Shown here piece by piece: positions 1-8,006 of a DNA stretch of 64,000 nt; positions within the stretch are counted from its first letter, which is position 1, and each line of letters starts with the position of its first letter. The notes beneath the pieces are model-generated. The model ran no database searches. It was not told the origin of the DNA and worked only from the letters and a program-made list of their open reading frames with translations. Made by a program: the position numbers and the translations under genes. This stretch comes from Acidobacteriota bacterium (GTDB lineage Bacteria > Acidobacteriota > Polarisedimenticolia > J045), in contig JAGOJY010000006.1 of assembly GCA_017994815.1 (NCBI GenBank), forward strand, positions 1-64,000, in the 5' to 3' direction.

Positions 1-599
1 TCCACCGCGTGGAACAGCTCGCGGCACTCGTCGAACGCGACCCGCACCGCGGCCGGAACTTCCTGCCGCACGACCCACGGCGGCTCGTCGTCGTCCTCGA
101 GGACCGGTTTGCTCTCGACCTCGACGTCCTCCGGCACCGGGGACGCCGAACGGGCCTGCCGCGCCCGCCGCACCTGCTGCTTGAGCTGGCGCACGTTGAG
201 CCGAGCCGCGAGTTCCAGCCACGCCCCGAGCGATTCCGGCGTCGCCACGCGCGCGATACTGACGGCGGCGCAGCGGGAAAGGCGGCCCAGGGACAATGCC
301 CGTTCCAGCTCCGGCAGTACGTCGAGCTTGCCGCCGAGAAAGCCCAGGTCGGCGATCCAGCGCGGGCCGAGGCCGTACTCGCGGGCGAAGTCCGGCCGGC
401 GCATCCCGGAATCGCGCCACTGCTCGTGCGCGACGATCGCGTGGCAGACCCGCGCCAGCGGGACCGACAGCCGGTCGCCGACGCGGACCAGCGCCGCCGC
501 GGCCTGGTCCAGCTCCAGCGCGTTGCGGCGCCAGAGTTCCAGTTCCCGGGCAGGTGCCCGCGGTCCGCTTCCGATGTCCCGGGTGCAGCTCAACGACAC
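1..599 (-). CDS. HNH endonuclease-like protein, N-terminal part (runs off the left edge)
   Basis: An open frame on the minus strand starts at GTG 599 and reaches the window edge without a stop, giving about 199 residues. The translation is helical and rich in Arg, Glu and Leu. It contains stretches such as FAREYGLGPRW, LPELERALSLGRLS and RVATPESLGAWLELA. This matches the pattern I know from the helical N-terminal region of a family of bacterial HNH endonucleases (DUF222-like). The catalytic HNH motif would lie beyond the window, so the nuclease call is inferred from the N-terminus only. A sigma-70-like promoter lies just upstream. Long ORFs on the opposite strand here have no recognisable protein features. 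Confidence 0.55.
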   Translation of the reverse strand, partial: MSLSCTRDIGSGPRAPARELELWRRNALELDQAAAALVRVGDRLSVPLARVCHAIVAHEQWRDSGMRRPDFAREYGLGPRWIADLGFLGGKLDVLPELERALSLGRLSRCAAVSIARVATPESLGAWLELAARLNVRQLKQQVRRARQARSASPVPEDVEVESKPVLEDDDEPPWVVRQEVPAAVRVAFDECRELFHAV

Positions 600-619
600 G
601 CCCCCGCGTGATGAACGGA

Positions 620-647
620 ATGGTAGCAGATCTGGAGAATATGTCAA
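620..647 (-). promoter_or_regulatory. Putative sigma-70 promoter for the HNH-like gene
   Basis: On the minus strand, TTGACA (647-642, a perfect -35) is followed after 16 bp by TACCAT (625-620) as a -10. Transcription would start near 613, about 14 nt before the GTG at 599. The surrounding 100 bp is clearly more AT-rich than the rest of the window. Confidence 0.45.
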
Positions 648-717
648 CGAGAAATTAAAAAACTTTTCTCACGATGACAAATCGCCGCTGCGGCAAGGTA
701 ACTGCTAACAGGTGCGC

Positions 718-740
718 GGGGTGACAAAAATTGTCACCCC
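718..740. repeat. Perfect inverted repeat, 10-bp arms, AAA centre
   Basis: GGGGTGACAA-AAA-TTGTCACCCC is a perfect palindrome. No T-run follows, so it looks more like a protein-binding site than a terminator. A further TGACAA half-site lies at about 675-680. It sits between the leftward HNH-like gene and the rightward methyltransferase gene. Confidence 0.6.
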
Positions 741-808
741 GATCGCGTGCCTCGCGACGGTGTCACGGCCGGGCCGCCCGTCGGCGACCCCACAGCGACA
801 TCATGTTC

Positions 809-886
809 GGGCCGCCTGTAGGCGGCATGCCACGGACCCGCGGGCATGGCGCCGGCGTCATGGCCGGGCCGCCTGTACGGCGGCCC
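809..886. repeat. Two short GC-rich palindromic repeats
   Basis: The first copy (811-826) is GCCGCC-TGTA-GGCGGC. The second (866-886) is GGGCCGCC-TGTAC-GGCGGCCC, followed by CTACAAAAA. They share the core GGGCCGCCTGTA. They resemble the small dispersed hairpins (REP-like) found between genes in many high-GC genomes. The gap 600-924 holds these repeats, the promoter and the inverted repeat. I see no supported gene in it; the ORFs there are low-complexity products of the repeats. Confidence 0.55.
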
Positions 887-924
887 CTACAAAAAGAGGG
901 GGCACAGCGGCAATAATCTGGGGC

Positions 925-1497
925 GTGCTGGAGCGGGTCCACGGGCTGTTCAACCATCCCGGCGCGCGGAGGTTCCTCCTGCGCCTGCGCGTGGTGCTAT
1001 TCCTCGCCACCGGCGTCGCTGCCCTGTGGTTCGCCGACCGGGCCTGGCTGTGGCCGGGGTTCGCGGTGTCGATGTTCGGCCAACTCGTGCAGCTCTGGTG
1101 CTTCGCCACGCTGGACAAGAACGCGAGCCTCGCGACCAACGGCCTGTACGCGTTCGTGCGCAACCCGATGTACCTCGGCCGCTTCTTCCTGATCCTCGGG
1201 ATGCTGATGCTGCTCGGCAGCATCTTGGTGATCGTCGCGTACACGCTCTTGTACTGGTTCTACATGGTCAACCGCGTCAAGCGCGAGGAGCGCCACCTGC
1301 GGGTGGTGCTCGGCCCTCCCTACGAGGAGTACTGCGCACGGGTCCGGCGGTTCGTCCCGGGCCCGCCGTACCCCGGGAGCCACGTCGCGAAGTGGGAAGC
1401 CCGCTTGCTGCGCCAGAACCACGGGTGGTGGAACTTCGCCGCCACCGCGGCGTTCTGGGCGATCGCCATCGCGTGGCTGCTCGGCCGCCCGGGCTAG
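925..1497 (+). CDS. Isoprenylcysteine/phospholipid methyltransferase family membrane protein
   Basis: This 190-residue integral membrane protein has several hydrophobic segments. It carries the family signature VRNPMYLGRF near the middle, followed by EERHLRVVLGPPYEEYCARVRRFVP, which matches the SAM-binding C-terminal motif of the ICMT/PEMT superfamily. Such enzymes methylate lipids or prenylated substrates at the membrane; the substrate here is unknown. GTG 925 was chosen because the upstream in-frame sequence is translated repeat DNA. A TAATCT box only about 6 nt before the GTG raises the possibility of a nearly leaderless transcript. A terminator hairpin overlaps the stop codon. Confidence 0.75.
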   Translation: MLERVHGLFNHPGARRFLLRLRVVLFLATGVAALWFADRAWLWPGFAVSMFGQLVQLWCFATLDKNASLATNGLYAFVRNPMYLGRFFLILGMLMLLGSILVIVAYTLLYWFYMVNRVKREERHLRVVLGPPYEEYCARVRRFVPGPPYPGSHVAKWEARLLRQNHGWWNFAATAAFWAIAIAWLLGRPG

Positions 1498-1510
1498 CGC
1501 CGGGCTTTTT
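1487..1510 (+). terminator. Factor-independent terminator overlapping the stop codon
   Basis: GCCCGG (1487-1492) pairs with CCGGGC (1500-1505) across a 7-nt loop that includes the TAG, and TTTTT follows at once. It ends the methyltransferase transcript. Confidence 0.6.
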
Positions 1511-1587
1511 CGCCGGGAACCATTAGCGTCCGCCGGTCCGGTGTTTGTCGCCTGCCGGGCACTATGTTCTTCCCCGAGGAGGTGGCT

Positions 1588-2103
1588 ATGAGACGCTCGC
1601 TGTGCGCGATTGCGTTCGCCACGGTTCTGCTGGTGGCGTGGACCGCCGTGCCGGCCGCGGAGCTCGGCGGCACGTCGTGGACGATGGATGGCGTGTCGCG
1701 CGCCAAGGCCAAGGGGCACGGGCAGGACCGCGGCGCGATCGGTGCGATCCTGGAGTTCGATGGCTTGCCGGCCGACACCGAGGGAACGTGCTTGTTGACG
1801 CTCTACACGCCGGACGCGGTGCCGCTGCCCTGCACGTGGACGACGGGACAGGGACGCCGGTTCCAGGTCGACGTCGATGACGCGGAGCTGGCCAGCGCGC
1901 TGGTGGAGTACTTCCGCGGCGTTTCGGGCGAACAGGACGTGGCGGTCGTGGTCGCGAAGGAGCGGGTGCACGGCGTGGCCCACCCGACCAAGCCGCGGAT
2001 TTCGCTGAAGACGAAGTTCAAGGGCGTGGTGAGCGTCGGCGACGAAGCCGGGATCGGGTTCACGATGCGGCTGACGCTCGTCGGTGCGCCGTCCGACGTC
2101 TGA
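1588..2103 (+). CDS. Small secreted protein of unknown function
   Basis: The protein has 171 residues. ATG 1588 is set by GAGGAGG 6 nt upstream, and the N-terminus is a clear signal peptide (MRRSLCAIAFATVLLVAW, cleavage near VPAAE). The rest has no family I recognise and reads as a beta-rich domain: a GTSWTMDGVSRAKAKG segment, one CLLTLY and one PCTWTT cysteine region, and a Lys-rich stretch near the C-terminus. The two cysteines about 15 residues apart could form a disulfide after export. It stands alone, with a terminator before it and a strong hairpin after it. Confidence 0.65.
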   Translation: MRRSLCAIAFATVLLVAWTAVPAAELGGTSWTMDGVSRAKAKGHGQDRGAIGAILEFDGLPADTEGTCLLTLYTPDAVPLPCTWTTGQGRRFQVDVDDAELASALVEYFRGVSGEQDVAVVVAKERVHGVAHPTKPRISLKTKFKGVVSVGDEAGIGFTMRLTLVGAPSDV

Positions 2104-2121
2104 TCTGGGATTGCTGGACAG

Positions 2122-2165
2122 GGCCGGCAGCCGGGGAAGCCGTGGCGGCTGCCCCGCTGCCGGCC
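2122..2165 (+). terminator. Long stable hairpin after the secreted-protein gene
   Basis: GGCCGGCAGC-C-GGGG pairs with CCCCGCTGCCGGCC, giving about 14 bp with one bulge. No T-run follows, so termination is likely but not certain. Confidence 0.45.
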
Positions 2166-2210
2166 GGACCCGGTCCTTGCACTGCCCGTTAATCCGTTTG
2201 TCACGGATGT

Positions 2211-2239
2211 TTGCACCACCGGGGGGCGGCCGGTAAACT
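2211..2239 (+). promoter_or_regulatory. Putative sigma-70 promoter for the first EPS operon
   Basis: TTGCAC (2211-2216), a 17-bp spacer and TAAACT (2234-2239). The ten bases CGGTAAACTC recur at 21069-21078 before another EPS gene. The leader to ATG 2343 would be about 97 nt. Confidence 0.35.
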
Positions 2240-2342
2240 CGCTTCATTCGGGAGTCAGCCTGCAACTCCCGTCGTCGCCAGTTCCGCCGCGGCGCCCCGG
2301 CCGAGAAATCGCGGGGGTCCCGGAAGGCGAAACAGCCAGCCC

Positions 2343-3272
2343 ATGGACCTCTCGATCGTTGTCCCCGTCTACAACGAGGACGAGTGCGTGCGAGAACTCC
2401 ACCGCCGCACCGTCGCCGCGCTGGAGTCCACGGGACTGCGGTTCGAGCTGATCTTCGTCGACGACGGGAGCACCGATCGGACCTTCGCGGAACTGGAGGC
2501 GCTGCACGCCGCCGACCCGCGCGTCCGCGTGGTCAAGCTGCGCCGCAACTTCGGCCAGACGCAGGCGATGCGCGCCGGGATCGACCACGCCAACGGCGAA
2601 CGCATCGTCACGATGGACGGCGACCTGCAGAACGAGCCCGCCGACATCCCGCGCCTCGTGGCGCGCCTCGACGAGGGCTACGAGCTGGTGACCGGCTGGC
2701 GCCGCAGCCGGCACGATGCCTGGCTCAGCCGCAAGCTCCCCTCGCGGGCCGCCAACTGGGCCATCGCCCGGTTGACCGGCGTCGCGGTCCACGACAACGG
2801 CTGCTCGCTGAAGGCCTACCGCGCTGCGCTGATCAAGCGCACGCCGATGTACGGCGAGATGCACCGCTTCCTGCCGGCGATGGTCGCCGCGGGCGGCGGC
2901 CGCATCGCCGAAGAAGTCGTGCGGCACCACCCGCGCGAGCGCGGGGTCTCGAAGTACGGCCTCTCGCGCGTGGGCAAGGTTCTGCTCGACATGTTCACGA
3001 TCAAGATGCTGGTCACGTTCTCCCAGCGGCCGCTGCACTGGTTCGCGCTGCTCTCGGTGCCGTGGATCGCGCTTTCCGCGCTGTTCGCGCTGTACTTCGT
3101 CTTCGTGCGGGCGCGCTGGGGCGAATGGACTCCGGTCTTCACATCGCTCGCCATCCTGTGCGGGTTCTGCGTCTTCCACCTGCTCGTTGCCGGGCTCGTC
3201 GGCGAGCTCATCGTGCGCACCGGGAAACCTTATGGCCACCGTTCCGCCAACCGCGCCGCCGCTCACGGCTGA
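2343..3272 (+). CDS. GT2 glycosyltransferase, polyprenyl-phosphate sugar transferase type
   Basis: The 309-residue protein has the GT-A fold of the DPM1/ArnC/GtrB group. It starts MDLSIVVPVYNE, has VDDGSTD, then the metal-binding DxD in TMDGDLQNEP, and NGCSLKAY later on. Two hydrophobic segments near the C-terminus would anchor it. Such enzymes move a sugar from a nucleotide sugar to a polyprenyl phosphate at the inner face of the membrane. The next genes (a second GT2 and a GT39-like transferase that would use such a lipid sugar) fit that role. ATG 2343 is preferred because upstream in-frame residues do not fit the family. It overlaps the next gene by 41 nt. Confidence 0.88.
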   Translation: MDLSIVVPVYNEDECVRELHRRTVAALESTGLRFELIFVDDGSTDRTFAELEALHAADPRVRVVKLRRNFGQTQAMRAGIDHANGERIVTMDGDLQNEPADIPRLVARLDEGYELVTGWRRSRHDAWLSRKLPSRAANWAIARLTGVAVHDNGCSLKAYRAALIKRTPMYGEMHRFLPAMVAAGGGRIAEEVVRHHPRERGVSKYGLSRVGKVLLDMFTIKMLVTFSQRPLHWFALLSVPWIALSALFALYFVFVRARWGEWTPVFTSLAILCGFCVFHLLVAGLVGELIVRTGKPYGHRSANRAAAHG

Positions 3273-4239
3273 GGCGCCGCGGCCCGCGCCGCGGCCGGCC
3301 GCCGTCCAGCCGGAAGTCTCGTTCCTGTGGGTCTTCGACGAAGCGGACGCGCGGCTGCCGGAGATCCTGGCGCGCTACGTCGAGGTGCTGCGCGGGCTCA
3401 CCGGGACGAGCGAGCTGATCATCGTCGACAACGGCGTGGGCGGCGCCGCGGCGGCGCAGCTGATCGAAGTCGCGTCGCGCGAACAGATCGCTGTCCGCGT
3501 GCTGCGCTTCCACCGCTGGGCCGGCGAGTCGGCCTGCCTGACCGCCGCGTTCAAGGAGTCGCGCGGTCGCATCATCGTCGTGCTTCCGTCGTACCTGCAG
3601 GTGGCCCCAGACGACGTCGCGCTGCTCGTGGACAAGGTCCGCACCGGCGAACTCGACTGTGTCGCGAGCTGGCGCTGGCCGCGCGTGGACCGCGCCGGGG
3701 CGGCGAGTCAATCGGCGCTGTTCAACCGCCTGACGCGCGCCGTCAGCCACGTCCCGCTGCACGACATCAACTCCGGGCTGCGCGCCATGCGGCGCGAGGT
3801 GGCCGAGCACGTCGCCGTCTACGGCGACCTCGGCCGGTTCCTGCCGATCCTGGCCGCGATGCAGGGCTTTCGTGTCGGTGAGGTCAAGGTCCGCCACCTC
3901 GAGGAGCGCGTGCGCCGCGGTGACTACCGCGTCGGCGTGTACGTGCGGCGGCTGCTCGACCTGATCACCCTGTTCTTCCTGATCAAGTTCACGCGCAAGC
4001 CGCTGCGGTTCTTCGGGCTCGTCGGCAGCGCGCTGCTCGCCAGCGGCGGCTTCGTGCTGGCCTGGCTGACGGTCGAGCGCCTTTTGGGCCGTTCGATCGG
4101 CGACCGGCCGCTCCTGGTGCTCGGTGTCCTCGTGATCGTGCTCGGGATCCAGATGTTCTCGATCGGCCTCTTGGGCGAACTCATCATCTACACGCACGCG
4201 CGGGACATGAAGGATTACCATGTCGAGAAGGTCCTCTGA
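3232..4239 (+). CDS. GT2-like protein, paralogue with a degenerate active site
   Basis: The protein has 335 residues and the same architecture as its upstream neighbour: a GT-A-like domain, then two C-terminal membrane segments ending in LLGELIIYTHAR. The position of the DxD (MDGDLQ in the neighbour) reads LPSYLQ, and VDDGS reads VDNGV. The family segment HDINSGLRAMRR is kept. Loss of DxD suggests a non-catalytic partner or a changed mechanism; this is inferred from sequence alone. It begins inside the preceding gene and overlaps the next start by 20 nt, so translation is probably coupled. Confidence 0.8.
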   Translation: MATVPPTAPPLTAEAPRPAPRPAAVQPEVSFLWVFDEADARLPEILARYVEVLRGLTGTSELIIVDNGVGGAAAAQLIEVASREQIAVRVLRFHRWAGESACLTAAFKESRGRIIVVLPSYLQVAPDDVALLVDKVRTGELDCVASWRWPRVDRAGAASQSALFNRLTRAVSHVPLHDINSGLRAMRREVAEHVAVYGDLGRFLPILAAMQGFRVGEVKVRHLEERVRRGDYRVGVYVRRLLDLITLFFLIKFTRKPLRFFGLVGSALLASGGFVLAWLTVERLLGRSIGDRPLLVLGVLVIVLGIQMFSIGLLGELIIYTHARDMKDYHVEKVL

Positions 4240-6100
4240 GGCGGGTCTGGCCCCGCCCGAATCGGCAGCGCACGACGCCGCGCCGCGCGTGATGGCCCGC
4301 ACCGCGCTGGCGTGCGTGGTGGCGTTCGCCGCGCTGTGGCTCCTGTGGGGCATCGGCCACGGGCTGCCGTTCTCCTATTTTTCCGACGAGGATCACTTCG
4401 TCAAGCGGGCGCTGGCGTTCGGCTCCGGTGACCTGAACCCGCACTGGTTCCACAAGCCGGCCCTGTACATGTACGTGCTGTTCGCGGCGTACGGAGCGCT
4501 GTTCGCCGGGGGCTGGATCGCGGGGGCGTGGGACTCGACGACCGCCTTCGCGGCGCAGTTCGTCAATGACCCGGGCGCCTTCTTCCTCGTCGGGCGGCTG
4601 ATCACCGCGGCGTTCGCCGTGGCCACGGTCTGGCTGGTCTACGCCTGCGGCCGGCGGCATTCGGGCGTGCCGGCCGGCGTTTTGGCCGCGCTGCTGCTGG
4701 CGCTGTCGAGCGGCATCGTCATCTCGGGTCAGTACGCCCTGGCCGACGTGCCGACGATGTTCTTCACGACCGCCGCGTTCTATTTCCTGCTGCGGTTCAC
4801 CGACACGCCGCGCCTGCCGTGGCTGGCGCTGGCGGCGGCGGCGGCCGGCCTCGGCACCGCGACCAAGTACTACCCGATCGTGATGCTGTTCCCGCTGCTG
4901 CTGGCCGCGCTGTGGGGCGGGCGCCGCGCCGGCGGCTACGACGCGCGGCGCGCGGGCGTGCTGGCGCTCGCGGCGATCGGCGCCTTCTGGGGCGCGTACT
5001 TCATCGGCGCCCCCTACAACTTCCTCGACCCGCTCGGCCGGCACGAGACGTTCCGCTGGCTCGACCGGCTCGGGGAGGCGGTGCTCGGCGGCGCCCGCGA
5101 ACGCCCCGACGACTTCATCGTGCGGCAGACGACGCTCGGCCGCGCGGCCTGGAAGTACGTTGCGGCGCTCCTGCGGCAGGACGGCCTGGGGCCGGCGATC
5201 GGGCTGCTCGCCCTGGTCGGCCTCGGCCGGGCCTTCGTGCGCCGCGGCATCGCCAACTGGCTGATCCTGGGCTTCATCGCCTCGTTCGCCGGCCTGTCGA
5301 TCCTGCTGTTCCCGGGCTATCCCGAGGCGCGGCACCAGCTGACGCTGTACCCGCTGCTCGCGCTGCTCGCCGGCTCGGCGCTGCAGGACCTCGCGCGCCG
5401 CTCGGCGAGCTTCCGCCGCGCCGCGCCGTACCTTTTGGCATTCCTGCTGCTCCAGCCGGTCGTGTACCTCGCGGGGCGCGCCGAGTCGGTCTCGCTCCCC
5501 GACACGCGCAACGAGGCCAAGGCCTGGATCGAGGCCAACCTCCCGGCGGGCGCGAAGATGCTGGCCGACGAGAACGGCCCGCCGCTGCGCATGTGCCGCG
5601 AGCGCCTCCTGGAACTCGTCGAGCGCGCACGGCAGGCCGACCCGCGCGGCCAGTTCACGGCGCATTTCGGCACCTTCGTCGACATCCAGCTCGCGAGCGT
5701 CGAAGGACGCGTGTGCTACGACCTGCACGAGATCCGCGTCGCGTGGTGGCGCGACAGCGAGCCGCCGGGCGTGCACTTCGTCTCGACCGATTACGACCGG
5801 GACATGGCCAACCCGCTCAAGCCGGTCGGTGTGGAGTCGCTGGACTACTACGAGCGCACCGGCTTCGAGTACGCCGTCGTGCACAGCGGCGCCTACCGCA
5901 GGTTCTCGGCCGGCAAGCGCGACGCGGCCAAGCGGCCGGCCTACCACGACCTGTACGCGGCGCTGTTCGAGCGCGCCGAGCCGGTGGCCGTGTTCCGCGG
6001 GGACGGCCGCATCATGAACGGTCCGACGGTCTACGTCCTGCGGATCGGCAAGCCGCCCGGGCAGCGCTGGAGCCCGGTCGGCTTCAAGGCCGCGGGCTGA
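4220..6100 (+). CDS. ArnT/PMT-like (GT39/GT83-type) membrane glycosyltransferase
   Basis: The protein has 626 residues. About ten or more hydrophobic helices fill the first two thirds, followed by a soluble C-terminal domain. The first extracytoplasmic loop carries an acidic pair in YFSDEDHFVKRAL, as in the PMT_2/ArnT group, where it helps catalysis, and KPALYMYVLFA follows. These enzymes take a sugar from a polyprenyl-phosphate donor and add it to a lipid, glycan or protein outside the membrane. The two GT2 genes just upstream could supply the donor. The acceptor is unknown. The stop overlaps the next start (TGATG). Confidence 0.8.
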   Translation: MSRRSSEAGLAPPESAAHDAAPRVMARTALACVVAFAALWLLWGIGHGLPFSYFSDEDHFVKRALAFGSGDLNPHWFHKPALYMYVLFAAYGALFAGGWIAGAWDSTTAFAAQFVNDPGAFFLVGRLITAAFAVATVWLVYACGRRHSGVPAGVLAALLLALSSGIVISGQYALADVPTMFFTTAAFYFLLRFTDTPRLPWLALAAAAAGLGTATKYYPIVMLFPLLLAALWGGRRAGGYDARRAGVLALAAIGAFWGAYFIGAPYNFLDPLGRHETFRWLDRLGEAVLGGARERPDDFIVRQTTLGRAAWKYVAALLRQDGLGPAIGLLALVGLGRAFVRRGIANWLILGFIASFAGLSILLFPGYPEARHQLTLYPLLALLAGSALQDLARRSASFRRAAPYLLAFLLLQPVVYLAGRAESVSLPDTRNEAKAWIEANLPAGAKMLADENGPPLRMCRERLLELVERARQADPRGQFTAHFGTFVDIQLASVEGRVCYDLHEIRVAWWRDSEPPGVHFVSTDYDRDMANPLKPVGVESLDYYERTGFEYAVVHSGAYRRFSAGKRDAAKRPAYHDLYAALFERAEPVAVFRGDGRIMNGPTVYVLRIGKPPGQRWSPVGFKAAG

Positions 6101-7152
6101 TGCGCGACCCCGACGCGCGCCGAAGGTTCCGCGTCCTCCCCGGCGGCGCCGAGGAGCGGCGCGGGCGGCCACGGCTCGCGCTGGCGCTGCTGCAGATCTC
6201 GGTGAGCCTGGCGCTGCTGTGGCTGCTGCTGCGGCAGGTCGATTTCGGCCACCTGCTCACGCTGCTCGGCCGCAGCCTCGACAACGCCGGCTGGCTCGTC
6301 GCCGCAGCGGTCCTGGTCGGCCTCGGCATCCTCGTCGCGACGCTCCGCTGGCGCCTGCTGCTGCGCGGCCAGCGCCACGATCCACCGTTCGGGACCTTGC
6401 TGCGCGCGTTCCTCGTCGGCGTGTTCTTCAACCAGTTCCTGCCGTCGACGCTCGGCGGCGACGTGGCCCGCGCCATGTGGATCGCGCGCGACGGGCCGCC
6501 GCGCGCGACGAGCCTCGTCGTCGTGGCCCTGGACCGCTGGCTGGGGATGCTCGGCATCTGCCTTGCCGCGCTGCTCGGGCTGGCGTTCCACCCGCCGACG
6601 TCCGACGAAGCGCCGCTGTTGGCCGCCCTGACTTGCCTGGCGCTGCTCGCCGTCATGTCGGGGCTGGCGCTGGCCCACCCCGGGGCGCGGCGCTGGGCGC
6701 GCCGGATGCTGCGCGGCCCGCTGCGCGGCCTGCGCCGCCGCTCGACCGAGCTGTTCGACGCCCTCGCGGTCTACCGCAAGCAGAAGCTGCGCCTCGCCGC
6801 CTGCGCGGGGTTGTCGGTGCTGATCCAGGTCCTGATCGCGTTCGCCTACGCCTCGATCGCGCGGAGCATGGAGGTCGGACCGGGGTTCGTCGCGCTGGCC
6901 GCGATCGTGCCGGTGGTCAGCCTGGTGAGCGCGTTCCCGGTGACGATCAACGGGATCGGCGCGCGGGAGAATGCGCTGGCGCTCCTGTCCGGCGGGTTGG
7001 TCGCCGGGGCCGCGGTCGGCATCGCTTGGCTGTTCATGCTGTGCGGCCTGTTGTACGGCGCGGCCGGGGGCGTGCTGTACGTCATCGCCTCGGCGCGCCG
7101 CGCGGGGATCGGCCGGCTCATCCGTCGCGGCGAGAGCGCGGCGGCGCGGTGA
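6100..7152 (+). CDS. UPF0104 / lysylphosphatidylglycerol-synthase-type membrane protein
   Basis: This 350-residue protein has about eight hydrophobic helices. It shows family features: FNQFLPSTLGGDVARAMWIAR early on and FPVTINGIGARENALA towards the C-terminus. Proteins of this fold (AglD and the MprF flippase domain) often accompany lipid-linked sugar transferases and are thought to move or help load polyprenyl-linked substrates. That function is known for few members and is inferred here. ATG 6100 overlaps the upstream stop, and the downstream gene starts within its own stop codon. Confidence 0.8.
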   Translation: MRDPDARRRFRVLPGGAEERRGRPRLALALLQISVSLALLWLLLRQVDFGHLLTLLGRSLDNAGWLVAAAVLVGLGILVATLRWRLLLRGQRHDPPFGTLLRAFLVGVFFNQFLPSTLGGDVARAMWIARDGPPRATSLVVVALDRWLGMLGICLAALLGLAFHPPTSDEAPLLAALTCLALLAVMSGLALAHPGARRWARRMLRGPLRGLRRRSTELFDALAVYRKQKLRLAACAGLSVLIQVLIAFAYASIARSMEVGPGFVALAAIVPVVSLVSAFPVTINGIGARENALALLSGGLVAGAAVGIAWLFMLCGLLYGAAGGVLYVIASARRAGIGRLIRRGESAAAR

Positions 7153-8006
7153 GCGGGATGCCGGCCGGCAACACCGTCCGGGCGCTCGCGGGTGGCGGCG
7201 AGCTGCGGCTCGTCGACGCCCACGTGCACGTGCACGCGTGCTTCGAGACGGCCGCGTTCCTCGACGCCGCCGCGGGCAATCTCGCGCGCGGCGCGGCGGC
7301 GCTCGGCCTGCCGGCGGACGGCGGCTGCCTGGCCCTGACCGAGTCCGCCGGGGCGCGCTGGTTCCAGCGCTGCGCCGCGGGCGAGATCGCGACCGGCGGC
7401 TGGGCGCTGGCGCCGACGTCCGAGCCCGGCTCGCTGCTCGCGCTGCGCGAGGCGACCACGCTGGCGCTCGTCGCCGGCCGGCAGGTCGTCACGCGCGAGC
7501 GGATCGAGGTGCTGGCCCTGTGCTGCCCCGAGGCTCCGCCGGACGGTCTGCCCGCCTGCGAGGCGATCGAGCGCGTCCGCGCCGCCGGCGGAATCCCCGT
7601 GCTGCCGTGGGGGTTCGGCAAGTGGTGGTTCGCGCGCAGGGCGCTGGTCGCGCGGCTCGCGCGCGGTTGCGGCCCGCTGTTTCTCGGCGACAACGGCGGG
7701 CGGCCGAGGGTCGGGCCCGACCCGGCGCTGTTCGCGCGCGCGCGGGCGGTCGGCGTCCCGGTGCTGCCCGGGAGCGACCCGCTGCCGTTTCCGCGCGAGC
7801 AGGACCGCGGCGGGCGCTCCGGCTTCGTGCTCCCGCGACCGCTCGACCTGCGCGCGCCCGCCGCCTCGCTGCGCGAGCAGTTGCTCGCGCTGGCGCGGGA
7901 CGGCCGGCAGCCGCAGCCGTTCGGCGCCGGCGAACGGCTCGTCCGCTTCGCGGCGCTGCAGGTCGCGATGCAGCTGCGGCGCCACGCTCCGGGGACCGCC
8001 CGATGA
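7149..8006 (+). CDS. PHP/amidohydrolase-like protein of unknown role
   Basis: The protein has 285 residues. It opens with RLVDAHVHVHACF, the histidine-rich first-strand motif of metal-dependent hydrolases of the PHP or amidohydrolase type. It later has IPVLPWGFGKWW, FLGDNGGRP and VLPGSDPLPFP, which could supply further metal or substrate residues. I cannot name a substrate. GTG 7149 was chosen because it overlaps the preceding stop (GTGA), as do most starts in this operon; ATG 7158 is an alternative. A hydrolase inside a glycosyltransferase operon suggests a sugar or phosphoester substrate, which is inference. Confidence 0.6.
   Translation: MSGMPAGNTVRALAGGGELRLVDAHVHVHACFETAAFLDAAAGNLARGAAALGLPADGGCLALTESAGARWFQRCAAGEIATGGWALAPTSEPGSLLALREATTLALVAGRQVVTRERIEVLALCCPEAPPDGLPACEAIERVRAAGGIPVLPWGFGKWWFARRALVARLARGCGPLFLGDNGGRPRVGPDPALFARARAVGVPVLPGSDPLPFPREQDRGGRSGFVLPRPLDLRAPAASLREQLLALARDGRQPQPFGAGERLVRFAALQVAMQLRRHAPGTAR

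Noticed and set aside
731-957. Short ORFs on both strands in the first gap
   Set aside because: They translate the palindromic GC-rich repeats (GPPVGG-type phrases) and have no ribosome site.
4184-6172. 662-residue open frame on the minus strand
   Set aside because: Antisense to the GT39-like membrane transferase; Arg-rich, no recognisable domain.
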